From assembly GCA_016744375.1 (NCBI GenBank), contig JADGEM010000016.1:1-64000 (forward strand): 64,000 nucleotides of DNA. The letters are read 5' to 3'. The notes below the pieces were generated by a model. That model made no database searches. It was not told the DNA's origin and was given only the letters and a program-made list of their open reading frames with translations. The position numbers and the translations under genes were made by a program. This document shows positions 47,097 to 57,243 of the stretch, piece by piece. The DNA comes from Gammaproteobacteria bacterium (lineage in GTDB: Bacteria > Pseudomonadota > Gammaproteobacteria > GRL18). Position 1 is the stretch's first letter, and every line of letters begins with the position of its first letter.

Positions 47097-49268
47097 GTGC
47101 TGACCGATAAACTCAAAAAAAACATACAAGATGCTTATTCTCGTATTCTGGAATATAAAAATATTAAACCCAGATACGGCCAGAGACTTATGATTGCAGA
47201 TATTGCCCGTACGCTTGGTAATATCGATCATGAACATCCAGAACAGGCGCACATCTGTACCCTTGAAGCCGGCACTGGTACTGGGAAAACAATTGCTTAT
47301 ATTGTTGCAGCCCTTCCCATTGCTAAAGAACACAAAAAAAAGCTTATTATTTCAACAGCAACAATTGCGCTTCAGGAACAAATTTTACTCAAAGATTTGC
47401 CTGATATTCACCGTCATAGCGGCTTGAATTTTTCCTTTACCCTGGCCAAAGGGCGAAAGCGTTATGTTTGTTTGCACAAGCTGGATAATTATATTTCCCA
47501 CAAAAGTCAGTCTGATCTGCCCCTTGATCTGCCATCCAGTGAGATTTTATTAAATAATAAGGATGATATTTTACTCTATGATGACTTGTACCAAGCCTGG
47601 CAAAAGAAAAACTGGGATGGTGAAATTGACAGCTGGAGTGATTCAATATCACAAAGTAGCTGGTTACCGCTAACCTCAGATCAACATCAGTGCAGCGGTA
47701 AACGCTGCTCTTTTTATAATGAATGCATTTATTTCAAAGCCAGAGAATCTGTTTTTAAGGTTGATTGTATTATTGCAAATCATGATCTGGTTCTAAGCGA
47801 TCTCAATATGGGGGGTGGTTATATTCTCCCTCCTCCAGATGAGTGTATTTACATCTTTGATGAAGGACATCATTTACCACTAAAAGCCATCAATCATTTC
47901 AGTTATTCATTTCATATTGCAAGCACACTTAAATGGCTAGAACAAACCAGCTCGACACTCAATAATTTTGCCTCATTAGCAAAACCACCTGCACAGATTC
48001 AGCAGATTATTATGCACTTTCCTGAACAAGCCAAAGATATCAGTACAGAAATGAATCACCTTGAAACTATTGTGAATCAATTTCAATTTCCTGAAAATCA
48101 CTTTTCCTCTCAAACAGCCAACCTTCCAGCTGGTGATCAGGATAAAATATTACGCTTTGAATTTGGGCGAGTTCCTGAAATACTAAAAAACCAATGCCAG
48201 CAACTCCTCAAACAGTTTGATAAGCTCTCTGGTCAATTACAACAAATAAATAAAGTTCTCAAAGATACAATAGAAGGTGATGTTACCGGTCTGCAAACTG
48301 AAGTCGCTGAACAATGGTTACCAGCTTTAGCACCCATGGAAAGTCGAGCTGATTCTGCAATGAATTTGTTTGATTTCTTCACTAGGAATGATAAAGAAGG
48401 CCAACCACCTAATGCCCGCTGGTTACACAAACATAACAATACTAACACTTCAACTAACCGGGAAACTAACGGTATTGAACTATCCTGCAGTCCTATTCTG
48501 GCAGCTAACACCCTGGAACAAATTCTCTGGTCTCAATGTTATGGTGCCGTCGTTACCAGCGCAACCATTGCCGCACTTGGTAACTTTAACCGATATATTC
48601 TCAATTCAGGAGTTCCAGGTTTCTTTAATATTTTACCCAGCCCGTTTAACTATCAGGAAAATGTTGAGTTTATTGTGCCAAAAATGACAAGTGATGCAAC
48701 ACAATATCAGGCTCACACAGATGAGATTGTTAATCTGCTCAGGCGCATTATCGATCCCCAAAAAGGCACATTGGTCCTTTTTGCTTCAAAAAAACAAATG
48801 ACTGATGTGGAGTATGAATTACTGCGCAGTGATGATATCTGGAAAAAACTATTGCTCACTCAGGGACAAAGGAACAAGCAAGTCATTATTAATGATCATA
48901 AAAAACAAATAGATAAAGGCAAAGGCAGTATTATCCTTGGCCTTAACAGCTTTGCAGAAGGTATTGATTTACCAGGCAGCTATTGTGAACATGTTATCAT
49001 TGCCAAGCTTCCCTTCTCCGTACCCAACAACCCCGTTGATGCCTCTTTAAACGAATGGATTGAATCTCAGGGCCGTAATGCTTTTATGGAAATCTCAGTT
49101 CCTGATGCTTCGATTAAACTGGTTCAGGCCTGTGGTCGCCTCATTCGAAAAGAAACAGATAAGGGGAAAATTACACTTCTGGATAAACGGGTAATGACTA
49201 AATTCTATGGCAAAAAAATACTTAATGCTCTACCCCCCTATAAATTTAATTTAAACGCATCACTTTAA
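47097..49268 (+). CDS. dinG: DinG/YoaA-family ATP-dependent DNA helicase
   Basis: GTG start; EAGTGTGKT, Fe-S type cysteines (CSGKRCSFYNEC), DEGHH, VQACGRLIR. Confidence 0.88.
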   Translation: MLTDKLKKNIQDAYSRILEYKNIKPRYGQRLMIADIARTLGNIDHEHPEQAHICTLEAGTGTGKTIAYIVAALPIAKEHKKKLIISTATIALQEQILLKDLPDIHRHSGLNFSFTLAKGRKRYVCLHKLDNYISHKSQSDLPLDLPSSEILLNNKDDILLYDDLYQAWQKKNWDGEIDSWSDSISQSSWLPLTSDQHQCSGKRCSFYNECIYFKARESVFKVDCIIANHDLVLSDLNMGGGYILPPPDECIYIFDEGHHLPLKAINHFSYSFHIASTLKWLEQTSSTLNNFASLAKPPAQIQQIIMHFPEQAKDISTEMNHLETIVNQFQFPENHFSSQTANLPAGDQDKILRFEFGRVPEILKNQCQQLLKQFDKLSGQLQQINKVLKDTIEGDVTGLQTEVAEQWLPALAPMESRADSAMNLFDFFTRNDKEGQPPNARWLHKHNNTNTSTNRETNGIELSCSPILAANTLEQILWSQCYGAVVTSATIAALGNFNRYILNSGVPGFFNILPSPFNYQENVEFIVPKMTSDATQYQAHTDEIVNLLRRIIDPQKGTLVLFASKKQMTDVEYELLRSDDIWKKLLLTQGQRNKQVIINDHKKQIDKGKGSIILGLNSFAEGIDLPGSYCEHVIIAKLPFSVPNNPVDASLNEWIESQGRNAFMEISVPDASIKLVQACGRLIRKETDKGKITLLDKRVMTKFYGKKILNALPPYKFNLNASL

Positions 49269-49348
49269 GTATTTTATTCTCCCGTATAGTTGATTAAGTT
49301 TATGTACTACCACCATAAACATACAAAACTAAACAATCTTGCTCCGTT

Positions 49349-50668
49349 TTAAATGATTATTTTTCTAACCGATGCAGAAAAACGGTAATAGATAAAAATA
49401 AACATGACAATATTAGATAGGCCAATTAAAAAGAATAGTGTATGGAGTGATACACCATTATCCAGAAGTAGCATTGTTGCAACGGCAGAGATCACCATAA
49501 AAAGAGCATTGGTAATATTATTAGCTGCTATTGTTCGAGAGCGTGATTCAATCTCACTGTGTTCCTGAAGAATGACGTATAATGGTACGATATATAATCC
49601 TCCAGATGCCCCTAGTAACAGCACATCTATTAAAATATGTGCCGTCAAAGGATTCTGAAACATTGCTTTCCAGGATGCAAGTTCAGCCCCCCCCTTTATA
49701 GCGTTAGATTCAATCAGCTGAGCACTGACCCAATATAAATCCATAGCGGTCAAACTGATACCAATAGCTCCAACAATAATCCATTTCAGGCTTTTACTCA
49801 GTGTCTTTGATTTACCTGCAATAATAGAACCCAGACCAATACCAATTGAAAAAAGAGCCAGTAGTAATGTAATAACCTGCTCTTTTGCCTGTAGAATGGT
49901 CTGAGTAAATTCTGGTAGTGGTAAAAGTGATAAAATGGTCGCCCCGATAAACCAAAACCATGAAATGGCAATAATTGTTCCAAAAATTATGCGTGAGTTA
50001 AATGCGGCTCGGATTATATTGAATGTCTCAGAAAAAATATTCCATTTAATGGTTAATTCTTGATTAACAGATTGTGCTAATGGTATTTTTTGACTGCTTA
50101 ACCACCCCAGACAAGCAACGCTCAAAACCAGAACACTGACATAAAGACGGCCAGAATCCTTATCCATGATTAGTATGCCACCCACAAGAGTACCAAGCAG
50201 AATTGCAAGGAAGGTACCCATCTCAATGACAGCATTGCCTTTTAATAGGCCTTCTTCTGATAAATGCTGGGGTAAAATACTGTATTTAACAGGTCCAAAT
50301 AATGAAGATTGGCAGCCCATAAAAAAAAGAACAGCCAATAGATACCATATATTTTCAAAATAAAAACCAATTGCCGCCATAAGCATAATACAAATTTCAC
50401 CGACTTTAATAAAACGAATTAATTTTGATTTTTCAAACTTGTCAGCCAGTTGTCCGGCCAGTGCAGAAAATAAAAAGAAAGGTAAAATGAATAATCCGCC
50501 ACTTAAAGGAATCAGTAATTCAACAGAAATACTGGTATAGGATGCGGCATTAATTGTAACCAGAATTATTAATGCATTTTTATAAAGATTATCATTAAAT
50601 GCACCTAAAAACTGCGTCCAGAATAAGGGGGCAAAATAGCGACTGGAGAGTAGAGAACTAAAATTCAT
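49349..50668 (-). CDS. MFS transporter, LplT-like lysophospholipid transporter
   Basis: 439 aa, FWTQFLGAFNDNLYKNALIILV. Confidence 0.8.
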   Translation of the reverse strand: MNFSSLLSSRYFAPLFWTQFLGAFNDNLYKNALIILVTINAASYTSISVELLIPLSGGLFILPFFLFSALAGQLADKFEKSKLIRFIKVGEICIMLMAAIGFYFENIWYLLAVLFFMGCQSSLFGPVKYSILPQHLSEEGLLKGNAVIEMGTFLAILLGTLVGGILIMDKDSGRLYVSVLVLSVACLGWLSSQKIPLAQSVNQELTIKWNIFSETFNIIRAAFNSRIIFGTIIAISWFWFIGATILSLLPLPEFTQTILQAKEQVITLLLALFSIGIGLGSIIAGKSKTLSKSLKWIIVGAIGISLTAMDLYWVSAQLIESNAIKGGAELASWKAMFQNPLTAHILIDVLLLGASGGLYIVPLYVILQEHSEIESRSRTIAANNITNALFMVISAVATMLLLDNGVSLHTLFFLIGLSNIVMFIFIYYRFSASVRKIII

Positions 50669-50937
50669 GAAAAAAACCTGCAGAAAAAAACGTTATCAAA
50701 AATAACACAACATCATGTGATGCTCAATTATTAATTAGTCTCAATAATCTGGAAATCATATAGAAATCAATTTAAGTTGTTGAAATAAGCTATTGTTTTT
50801 TAATAATTTGATTTAATAAATGTCATTATTCTAAAGACATTTATTTCAATTTTTTATTTGTGAATAATAGCTGGCTCTAACGTACATATATAGTATCTGA
50901 GCACTTTTAATATAAATTAACTTTCTTAATTTCACAA

Positions 50938-51456
50938 TTAATTAAGAAGTCGTAGATACCGTTTAATCTCTCTAAATTTATTATTACCTATTCTGCCAGC
51001 AGTTAAAAAAATAGAATATATTTTAAAATAATTAAGACATTGAATTAATATTGTTGGCTCTTCGCTTTTTTTTCGATTTAAATTCAAGATGACAAGATGT
51101 TCACATAAGATGGAATCACTATCAATATCTGCTTTAAAAATCTGAGTGTTTTTTAACTGAACATGGCACCAGCCCAACTCAGTAATAACAAGCCGTTTTA
51201 TAGACTCAGGGTGATTTAAAAGAAAATATCTGCGATATAAATAGAAGCAATAAAGACTAAGGAGCACAGCAAGACAAATCATCATTGCAGGGCTTAACGG
51301 CAGTAAAAATAGAGAATTTAAAAGCAGTAAATAAAATAAAAGGAAAATCAAACATAAAGAATCTGACTGGCCATTAAAGACGATCTCTAACCCGCTGGCG
51401 GGTAGCATTTCTAATTGTTTGGACAATTTCCCTGAGTCCATTGTCATCTGGTTCAT
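50938..51456 (-). CDS. YgfX-like inner-membrane protein
   Basis: 172 aa; two adjacent TM segments; overlaps sdhE. Confidence 0.6.
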   Translation of the reverse strand: MNQMTMDSGKLSKQLEMLPASGLEIVFNGQSDSLCLIFLLFYLLLLNSLFLLPLSPAMMICLAVLLSLYCFYLYRRYFLLNHPESIKRLVITELGWCHVQLKNTQIFKADIDSDSILCEHLVILNLNRKKSEEPTILIQCLNYFKIYSIFLTAGRIGNNKFREIKRYLRLLN

Positions 51457-51649
51457 CCATTCCCATAAGATAATCGAATAATACAGGATCTATGATGTTT
51501 AATAAATCAATAAATAAGACTTTTTTTCTGTCAGACAGGCTCTCGTAATCAAATTCTAAAAAATCATTTAAGAATAGTTCCAGTTCAAGCATGCCCCTAC
51601 GGCACTGCCATTGTAATCTTTCCCTACTGATAGGTTCCATTTTTTCCAT
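51374..51649 (-). CDS. sdhE: FAD assembly factor SdhE
   Basis: 91 aa; RLQWQCRRGMLELELFLNDFLE. Confidence 0.93.
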   Translation of the reverse strand: MEKMEPISRERLQWQCRRGMLELELFLNDFLEFDYESLSDRKKVLFIDLLNIIDPVLFDYLMGMDEPDDNGLREIVQTIRNATRQRVRDRL

Positions 51650-52347
51650 TACAGCATGTTCTTAAGCATTAATTTTTTTATATTTCCGATTGCCTTTGTT
51701 GGATTAAGATGCTTGGGACAAACATCAACACAATTCATGATGCTATGGCAACGAAACAATTTATAAGGTCCTTCTAAGTCTTGCAGACGTTCAGCCGTTG
51801 CCTGGTCACGACTGTCCGATAAAAAACGCCATGATTGCAACAGAGCTGCTGGCCCCCTAAATTTATCGGGATTCCACCAGAAAGAAGGACAGGCAGTCGA
51901 ACAACATCCACACAGAATACATTCATATAAGCCATCCAGCTTGTCACGTTGCTCAGGTGTTTGTTTAAATTCAACATCAGGAATGGGATCTTTTACAATT
52001 AACCAGGGTTTAACGGCTCGATATTGTGTATAAAACTGTGTCATATCAATAATCAGATCTCGAATGACAGGCATACCAGGTAGTGGACGAATGATAACCG
52101 GTTCTTTGAGGCCTTCGACAGCGGAAACACAGGCCAGGGCATTTGTCCCATTGATGTTCATACCATCAGAGCCGCATACCCCTTCTCCGCATGAGTGACG
52201 AAATGACAGGGTCTCATCCTGTTCATTTTTTATCCTTAGTAAGGCATCTCTAAGCATTGTACCTGGCTCTATATCAAGCAGTTCATATTCCTGCATGTAT
52301 GGCATTGCATCTGTTTCAGGATTAAATCGATAAATGGTAAAAAGCAT
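51649..52347 (-). CDS. sdhB: Succinate dehydrogenase iron-sulfur subunit
   Basis: SCGEGVCGSDGMNING, CILCGCCSTACPSFWWN. Start at MLFTIYRFNP; track start 52392. Confidence 0.97.
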   Translation of the reverse strand: MLFTIYRFNPETDAMPYMQEYELLDIEPGTMLRDALLRIKNEQDETLSFRHSCGEGVCGSDGMNINGTNALACVSAVEGLKEPVIIRPLPGMPVIRDLIIDMTQFYTQYRAVKPWLIVKDPIPDVEFKQTPEQRDKLDGLYECILCGCCSTACPSFWWNPDKFRGPAALLQSWRFLSDSRDQATAERLQDLEGPYKLFRCHSIMNCVDVCPKHLNPTKAIGNIKKLMLKNML

Positions 52348-52357
52348 GATTCGTGTC

Positions 52358-54193
52358 CTAGTAAACTCGTTCTTTTGGTGGAAATGTTTCAACAGTTAAA
52401 GCCTTTGTTCGTACCGGCTTATAAAACAAACTATTATTTTTCATATAATAAAGACTATGCTTCATCCAGGATTCATCATCTCTTTTTTCATAGTCAATGC
52501 GAGAATGTGCGCCACGACTCTCTTTCCTTGCAAGCGCGCTAATGACAGTAGCCAAACCAATTTCAATCAAATTTTCTAATTCCAGAGCTTCAACTCTTGC
52601 GGTATTAAAAACTAATGAGTGATCAGTGATATAAGCATGACTTAATTTCTCTTTTATTTCTTTGACTTGTTGTACACCTTCAGCAAGGACATCTTCTGTT
52701 CGGAAAACACCACACTTTTCTTCCATTACCTGTTTTAACTCTGCTTTGAGTTCAGATACCGTATAAGTCTCATGGTTATTATTGGCTTGATCAGAGCTTT
52801 GTTCAGAAAGCTCTTGGCTGTCAGGGGCATCTCCTTGTTTGCTGTCAACTTTTTCCCAACGTTCTAATCTGGCTAACGCCTCATCAATACTGTCATCGGG
52901 TAATATAAGATGATAATGGTGTGTCTTAAGGTAATCAATAATATGATTACCCGCAGCACGGCCGAACACGACAATATCCAGTAATGAGTTACCACCCAGA
53001 CGATTAGCTCCATGGACTGAGGCGCATGCACACTCACCTGCAGCATATAAGCCGGGAATTACCTCTTCACCACCAGTTCCAGCCGGTACAACGACTTCAC
53101 CATAAAGGTTGGTAGGTATGCCTCCCATCGTATAATGCGCCGTTGGAAACACAGGGATGGGTTCTTCGATAGGATCAATTCCCAGGAAAGTTAAACTGGT
53201 ATCCCGGATACCAGGTAAACGTTTTTTGATAACATCGCTGCCCAGATGGTCCAGCTTTAACAAAACATGATCTTTCTTAGTGCCGCAGCCCCGACCCTCT
53301 CTGATCTCAATTGCAATGGCACGGCTCACCACATCACGGGAAGCTAAATCTTTAGCGTGAGGTGCATAACGTTCCATAAAGCGCTCACCATCACAATTGA
53401 TCAGATAACCACCTTCACCGCGCACACCTTCTGTGATTAACATACCTTTTCCAGCGACACCCGTTGGATGAAATTGAAAAAACTCCATATCCTGCAAAGG
53501 AATTCCGGCTCTGAGTGCCATGGCCATACCATCGCCTGTATTGATACTTGCATTTGTATTTGTACGGAACAATTGTCCGGCACCACCGGTTGCAATAAGT
53601 GTTGTTTTAGCCTCAATAATAATTTTTTCACTGGTTTCAATATCATAGGCAATAGCACCTAGCACATCACCCACCTCATTTTTCAATAGGTCAACAGCAA
53701 AAAACTCATCAAAGAAATGAGTTTTTGCTCGTATATTTTGTTGATAAAGTGAATGCAGCATTGCATGACCTGTACGATCGGCTGCAGCACAGGTTCTGGC
53801 AGCCTGATCGCCACCGAAATTTTGGCTTTGCCCACCAAATGGCCGCTGATAGATATGTCCATTCTCTAAACGTGAAAACGGTACACCAAAATGTTCCAGC
53901 TCAATAACTGTATTAGGAGCAGCTCGACACATATATTCTATAGCGTCCTGATCACCTAAATAGTCACTGCCTTTTACTGTGTCATACATGTGCCAGTGCC
54001 AGTTATCAGGTGTTACATTGCCAAGTGCGGCATTCATACCGCCCTGTGCCGCAACCGTATGAGAACGCGTTGGAAAAACCTTTGAAACAACAGCAACCTT
54101 TGCATCGGCTTGTGATAACTGCAGAGCTGCTCTTAAACCGGCCCCCCCGGCACCTATAACAAGAGTATCAAATTTTCTTTTAATTATGTTCAT
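52358..54193 (-). CDS. sdhA: Succinate dehydrogenase flavoprotein subunit
   Basis: VIGAGGAGLRAALQL, RSHTVAAQGGMNAALGN. Confidence 0.98.
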   Translation of the reverse strand: MNIIKRKFDTLVIGAGGAGLRAALQLSQADAKVAVVSKVFPTRSHTVAAQGGMNAALGNVTPDNWHWHMYDTVKGSDYLGDQDAIEYMCRAAPNTVIELEHFGVPFSRLENGHIYQRPFGGQSQNFGGDQAARTCAAADRTGHAMLHSLYQQNIRAKTHFFDEFFAVDLLKNEVGDVLGAIAYDIETSEKIIIEAKTTLIATGGAGQLFRTNTNASINTGDGMAMALRAGIPLQDMEFFQFHPTGVAGKGMLITEGVRGEGGYLINCDGERFMERYAPHAKDLASRDVVSRAIAIEIREGRGCGTKKDHVLLKLDHLGSDVIKKRLPGIRDTSLTFLGIDPIEEPIPVFPTAHYTMGGIPTNLYGEVVVPAGTGGEEVIPGLYAAGECACASVHGANRLGGNSLLDIVVFGRAAGNHIIDYLKTHHYHLILPDDSIDEALARLERWEKVDSKQGDAPDSQELSEQSSDQANNNHETYTVSELKAELKQVMEEKCGVFRTEDVLAEGVQQVKEIKEKLSHAYITDHSLVFNTARVEALELENLIEIGLATVISALARKESRGAHSRIDYEKRDDESWMKHSLYYMKNNSLFYKPVRTKALTVETFPPKERVY

Positions 54194-54225
54194 GTCAGTT
54201 TGCTTTTAATGATCAGATTTAAATG

Positions 54226-54570
54226 TTAGATAATTAATGCCAGTGAAAAAAGTATCCGCAGCATTCCAAGACTAATAATGATGAGAAAAAAACTAATACA
54301 GGCCAACATCATAAGCCTGAGTGCATCATAAGATACATAATCCAGCACAATATCCCGCATCCCAACCCAGGCATGTACAGCAAGATGAATAATGAATAAA
54401 CCCGTTGCAGTATTCATAAGGGGATGAGAAAACCACTCGAGCCATAAAGCATAGCTCATTCGTTCTGTAGAGAAAATAACCCATAGAAAATATAATATAT
54501 ACAATGCCATAAAAGCACCGGTTAAGCGCTGATACAACCACGCCTGAAGTCCTTTGGCCTGATAAGTCAT
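54226..54570 (-). CDS. sdhD: Succinate dehydrogenase membrane anchor subunit
   Basis: Multi-TM; WLYQRLTGAFMALY, H..VGMRDIVLDYV. Start at MTYQAKGLQAW. Confidence 0.9.
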   Translation of the reverse strand: MTYQAKGLQAWLYQRLTGAFMALYILYFLWVIFSTERMSYALWLEWFSHPLMNTATGLFIIHLAVHAWVGMRDIVLDYVSYDALRLMMLACISFFLIIISLGMLRILFSLALII

Positions 54571-54613
54571 CGCTTTATACTCTTGTCTGACATAAAATTC
54601 ATGTATTCTGCCT

Positions 54614-55015
54614 CTATAACCATAATAAATAAAAAGAAAAAAACACAAACACTAAAAAAGCAGCAACCATGACCACTAAGGCCGATTTTTGTGCTGGGGC
54701 TTTATCAATTCCAATATCAAAATCCAACAAAAAATAGCGTATTCCTGCAAAGAGATGATGAGCCAGCCCCCAGATGATAATAAGACCGAATGTTTTTGCT
54801 ATAGGCCCCTGTAATTCAGCTTTAGCAAGAGCAAAACCGATTTCATTGGTTAGAGATAACTGCAGAAGGTAAAGAAAATAGGGTAAAGAAAGAAAAAGCA
54901 GAATACCAGCAGCTCTATGACCAACTGACATAATAGCTGAAATAGGAAATTTAACTGACAGCAGATTAAGATTCTTTGGCCGTTGGGAAGCACCTGTATG
55001 TTGAGATTGTGGCAT
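54614..55015 (-). CDS. sdhC: Succinate dehydrogenase cytochrome b556 subunit
   Basis: RPKNLNLLSVKFPISAIMSVGHRAAGILLF, HHLFAGIRYFLLD. Confidence 0.95.
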   Translation of the reverse strand: MPQSQHTGASQRPKNLNLLSVKFPISAIMSVGHRAAGILLFLSLPYFLYLLQLSLTNEIGFALAKAELQGPIAKTFGLIIIWGLAHHLFAGIRYFLLDFDIGIDKAPAQKSALVVMVAAFLVFVFFSFYLLWL

Positions 55016-55179
55016 TGTTGGCCCTATTCTTTTGACATGAGTTATAAAAGTAAGTTATGACACAAAAAAGATAACATTATTAATTAAATGACTCGCAATA
55101 AGATAAATCAATCTTGATTCTTACCCCAATCGGCATTATATAGATAAAGCATATATCATAATTAGAGTAGATCAAGCAT

Positions 55180-56229
55180 ATGTCAAATAAATGGTTCAAT
55201 TTTCTCAGTACTTACGGTGCTACCTTTAATTCCGAACAGGAAGTCACTTTCGACCCCAAAGATGAAGCCACTATTAGTTCTTTACAGGGTAACCTTTATT
55301 TAACTGATTTATCATATCTGAGTCTTATAGAAGTCAGCGGAGATGACAAAAAAACATTTTTACAGGGGCAGCTAACCAATGATGTCAATGCCATTAGTTC
55401 TTCTCTCACACACATTAGTGGACTTTGTACACCTAAAGGACGTCTACGAGCATTATTTACCATTATTTCAAGAGACGATACTCTCCTTTTGCAATTACCC
55501 CTGGCGTTACATGAAGAAACACTAAAGCGCCTAAAAATGTTTGTCATGATGAGCAAGGTCAAGCTTGTTGATGTCAATGACAGCCTTATTAAAATAGGAA
55601 TTTCCGGCAACCAGGCAATTAAAGTACTCAAGGAAAATGGCTTTACCATTCCCAATGAAACCAATATGGTTTCTGATAACAATGCTATTCAATTAATTCG
55701 TCTGTCAGGTACAACACCACGGTTTGAATGTATTGGCCCGCTGGATAAGATTCAAGCGCTATGGGAAACCTTACAAGAAGATGCTCAGTTGATCGGTACT
55801 GCCCACTGGAAACTTCTGGATATTCAAAGTGGGATACCCAATGTATTCGCATCATCAAAAGAAACTTTCATTCCACAAATGCTTAATTTAGAAGCGCTTA
55901 ATGGCATAAATTTTAAAAAAGGCTGCTACACTGGACAAGAAGTTGTTGCCAGAATGCAATATCTTGGGAAATTAAAACGTAGGATGTATCGAGCGCATTG
56001 TGATACAGAAACATTATTAGAACCAGGTGCCCTGCTTTACTCAGAATCATCTAAAAGTGGCCAGGGAGCAGGACATATCGTTGACAGTCAAAAATCTCTC
56101 AATGGCGGAATTGAATTACTTGCAGTTATTACAACAGAAGCTATTGATAATTCAGATATTTTTCTGGATGAATCATTTAAAACGCCACTTATCATTAAAG
56201 AATTGCCTTATACAATTGAAACAGAATAA
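55180..56229 (+). CDS. ygfZ: tRNA-modifying/folate-binding protein YgfZ
   Basis: KGCYTGQEVVARMQYLGKLKRRMYR. Confidence 0.95.
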   Translation: MSNKWFNFLSTYGATFNSEQEVTFDPKDEATISSLQGNLYLTDLSYLSLIEVSGDDKKTFLQGQLTNDVNAISSSLTHISGLCTPKGRLRALFTIISRDDTLLLQLPLALHEETLKRLKMFVMMSKVKLVDVNDSLIKIGISGNQAIKVLKENGFTIPNETNMVSDNNAIQLIRLSGTTPRFECIGPLDKIQALWETLQEDAQLIGTAHWKLLDIQSGIPNVFASSKETFIPQMLNLEALNGINFKKGCYTGQEVVARMQYLGKLKRRMYRAHCDTETLLEPGALLYSESSKSGQGAGHIVDSQKSLNGGIELLAVITTEAIDNSDIFLDESFKTPLIIKELPYTIETE

Positions 56230-56329
56230 TATTTGTAATAAGTGTATTTTATGCTATAAATAGAATGCACTTTTCTACAAACACTGTCCGCACGTAATAG
56301 ATAACGATCAATAAATAAAGGGCTTTCTT

Positions 56330-57175
56330 TTGAGCAATAAAATTCTTGAAGATAAGTTTTATATCGCATTATTAGATGATTTAGAAAAACAAAAATTAGT
56401 TTTACCTGTTTTGCCTGAAGTGGCATTAAAAGTGCGTGATGCCGTGGCAGATGAAGATGCCAGCGCCAAGCAAATAGCCGATGTGATCGTCCTTGACCCG
56501 GTTATATCCGCTCGTATGATTCAGGTTGCCAACAGTCCTTTATTAAGAGGTTCAAAAAAAACAGATACAGTTGAGCAGGCAATAACCCGCATGGGTCATT
56601 CATTAGTTAAATCCATGGTAACCACCATGGCTATGGAACAGATTTTTAAAGCAACAAATCCAATCACAAAAAAATACATGGATGAAATCTGGACACAAAG
56701 CACACAAGTTGCCTCCATTGCATCAGCAATGGCTAACCACTTTACCAAACTAAAGCCTGATCAGGCCATGCTTGCTGGCCTGGTTCATAATATTGGCGCC
56801 TTGCCCATTTTGACTCGAGCTGAAGAAATTCCTGCTCTGGTGCAGGATGAAGAGGTCTTCGTCTCTTTGCTAAATCGTCTATCAGGTCCAGTAGGTACAT
56901 CTATTATGAAAAGCTGGCATTTTCCTGAAGATCTGATCAAAGTTGCCAGTGAACACAGTAATTATACTTATGACAGTGAAGCCATTGATTACATTGATGT
57001 TGTCATAGTGGCAAAATTACAAAATCTTGCCGGTACGGAGCATCCTGATGCCCAACTTGAGTGGGACCACATTCCTTCATTTTGTAAATTAGGTTTGGCT
57101 GGTGAATCTGATGTGGTTGAAATTGAAGATGTGGTGATCGAAGAAATTGAAATCACACAACAGTTGTTTAACTAA
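56330..57175 (+). CDS. HDOD domain protein (TTG start)
   Basis: LPVLPEVALKVRDAVADEDASAKQIADVIVLDPVISARMIQVANSPL. Confidence 0.92.
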   Translation: MSNKILEDKFYIALLDDLEKQKLVLPVLPEVALKVRDAVADEDASAKQIADVIVLDPVISARMIQVANSPLLRGSKKTDTVEQAITRMGHSLVKSMVTTMAMEQIFKATNPITKKYMDEIWTQSTQVASIASAMANHFTKLKPDQAMLAGLVHNIGALPILTRAEEIPALVQDEEVFVSLLNRLSGPVGTSIMKSWHFPEDLIKVASEHSNYTYDSEAIDYIDVVIVAKLQNLAGTEHPDAQLEWDHIPSFCKLGLAGESDVVEIEDVVIEEIEITQQLFN

Positions 57176-57192
57176 ATTTGCAAGCTGAAAAG

Positions 57193-57229
57193 TTGGTATG
57201 TTTTTAAGTAAAATACAGTAACATACCAA
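57193..57229. terminator. Stem-loop between convergent HDOD and lysS genes
   Basis: 10-bp perfect arms TTGGTATGTT / AACATACCAA with 17-nt loop. Confidence 0.5.
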
Positions 57230-57243
57230 GCTTCTGTGCGCTC

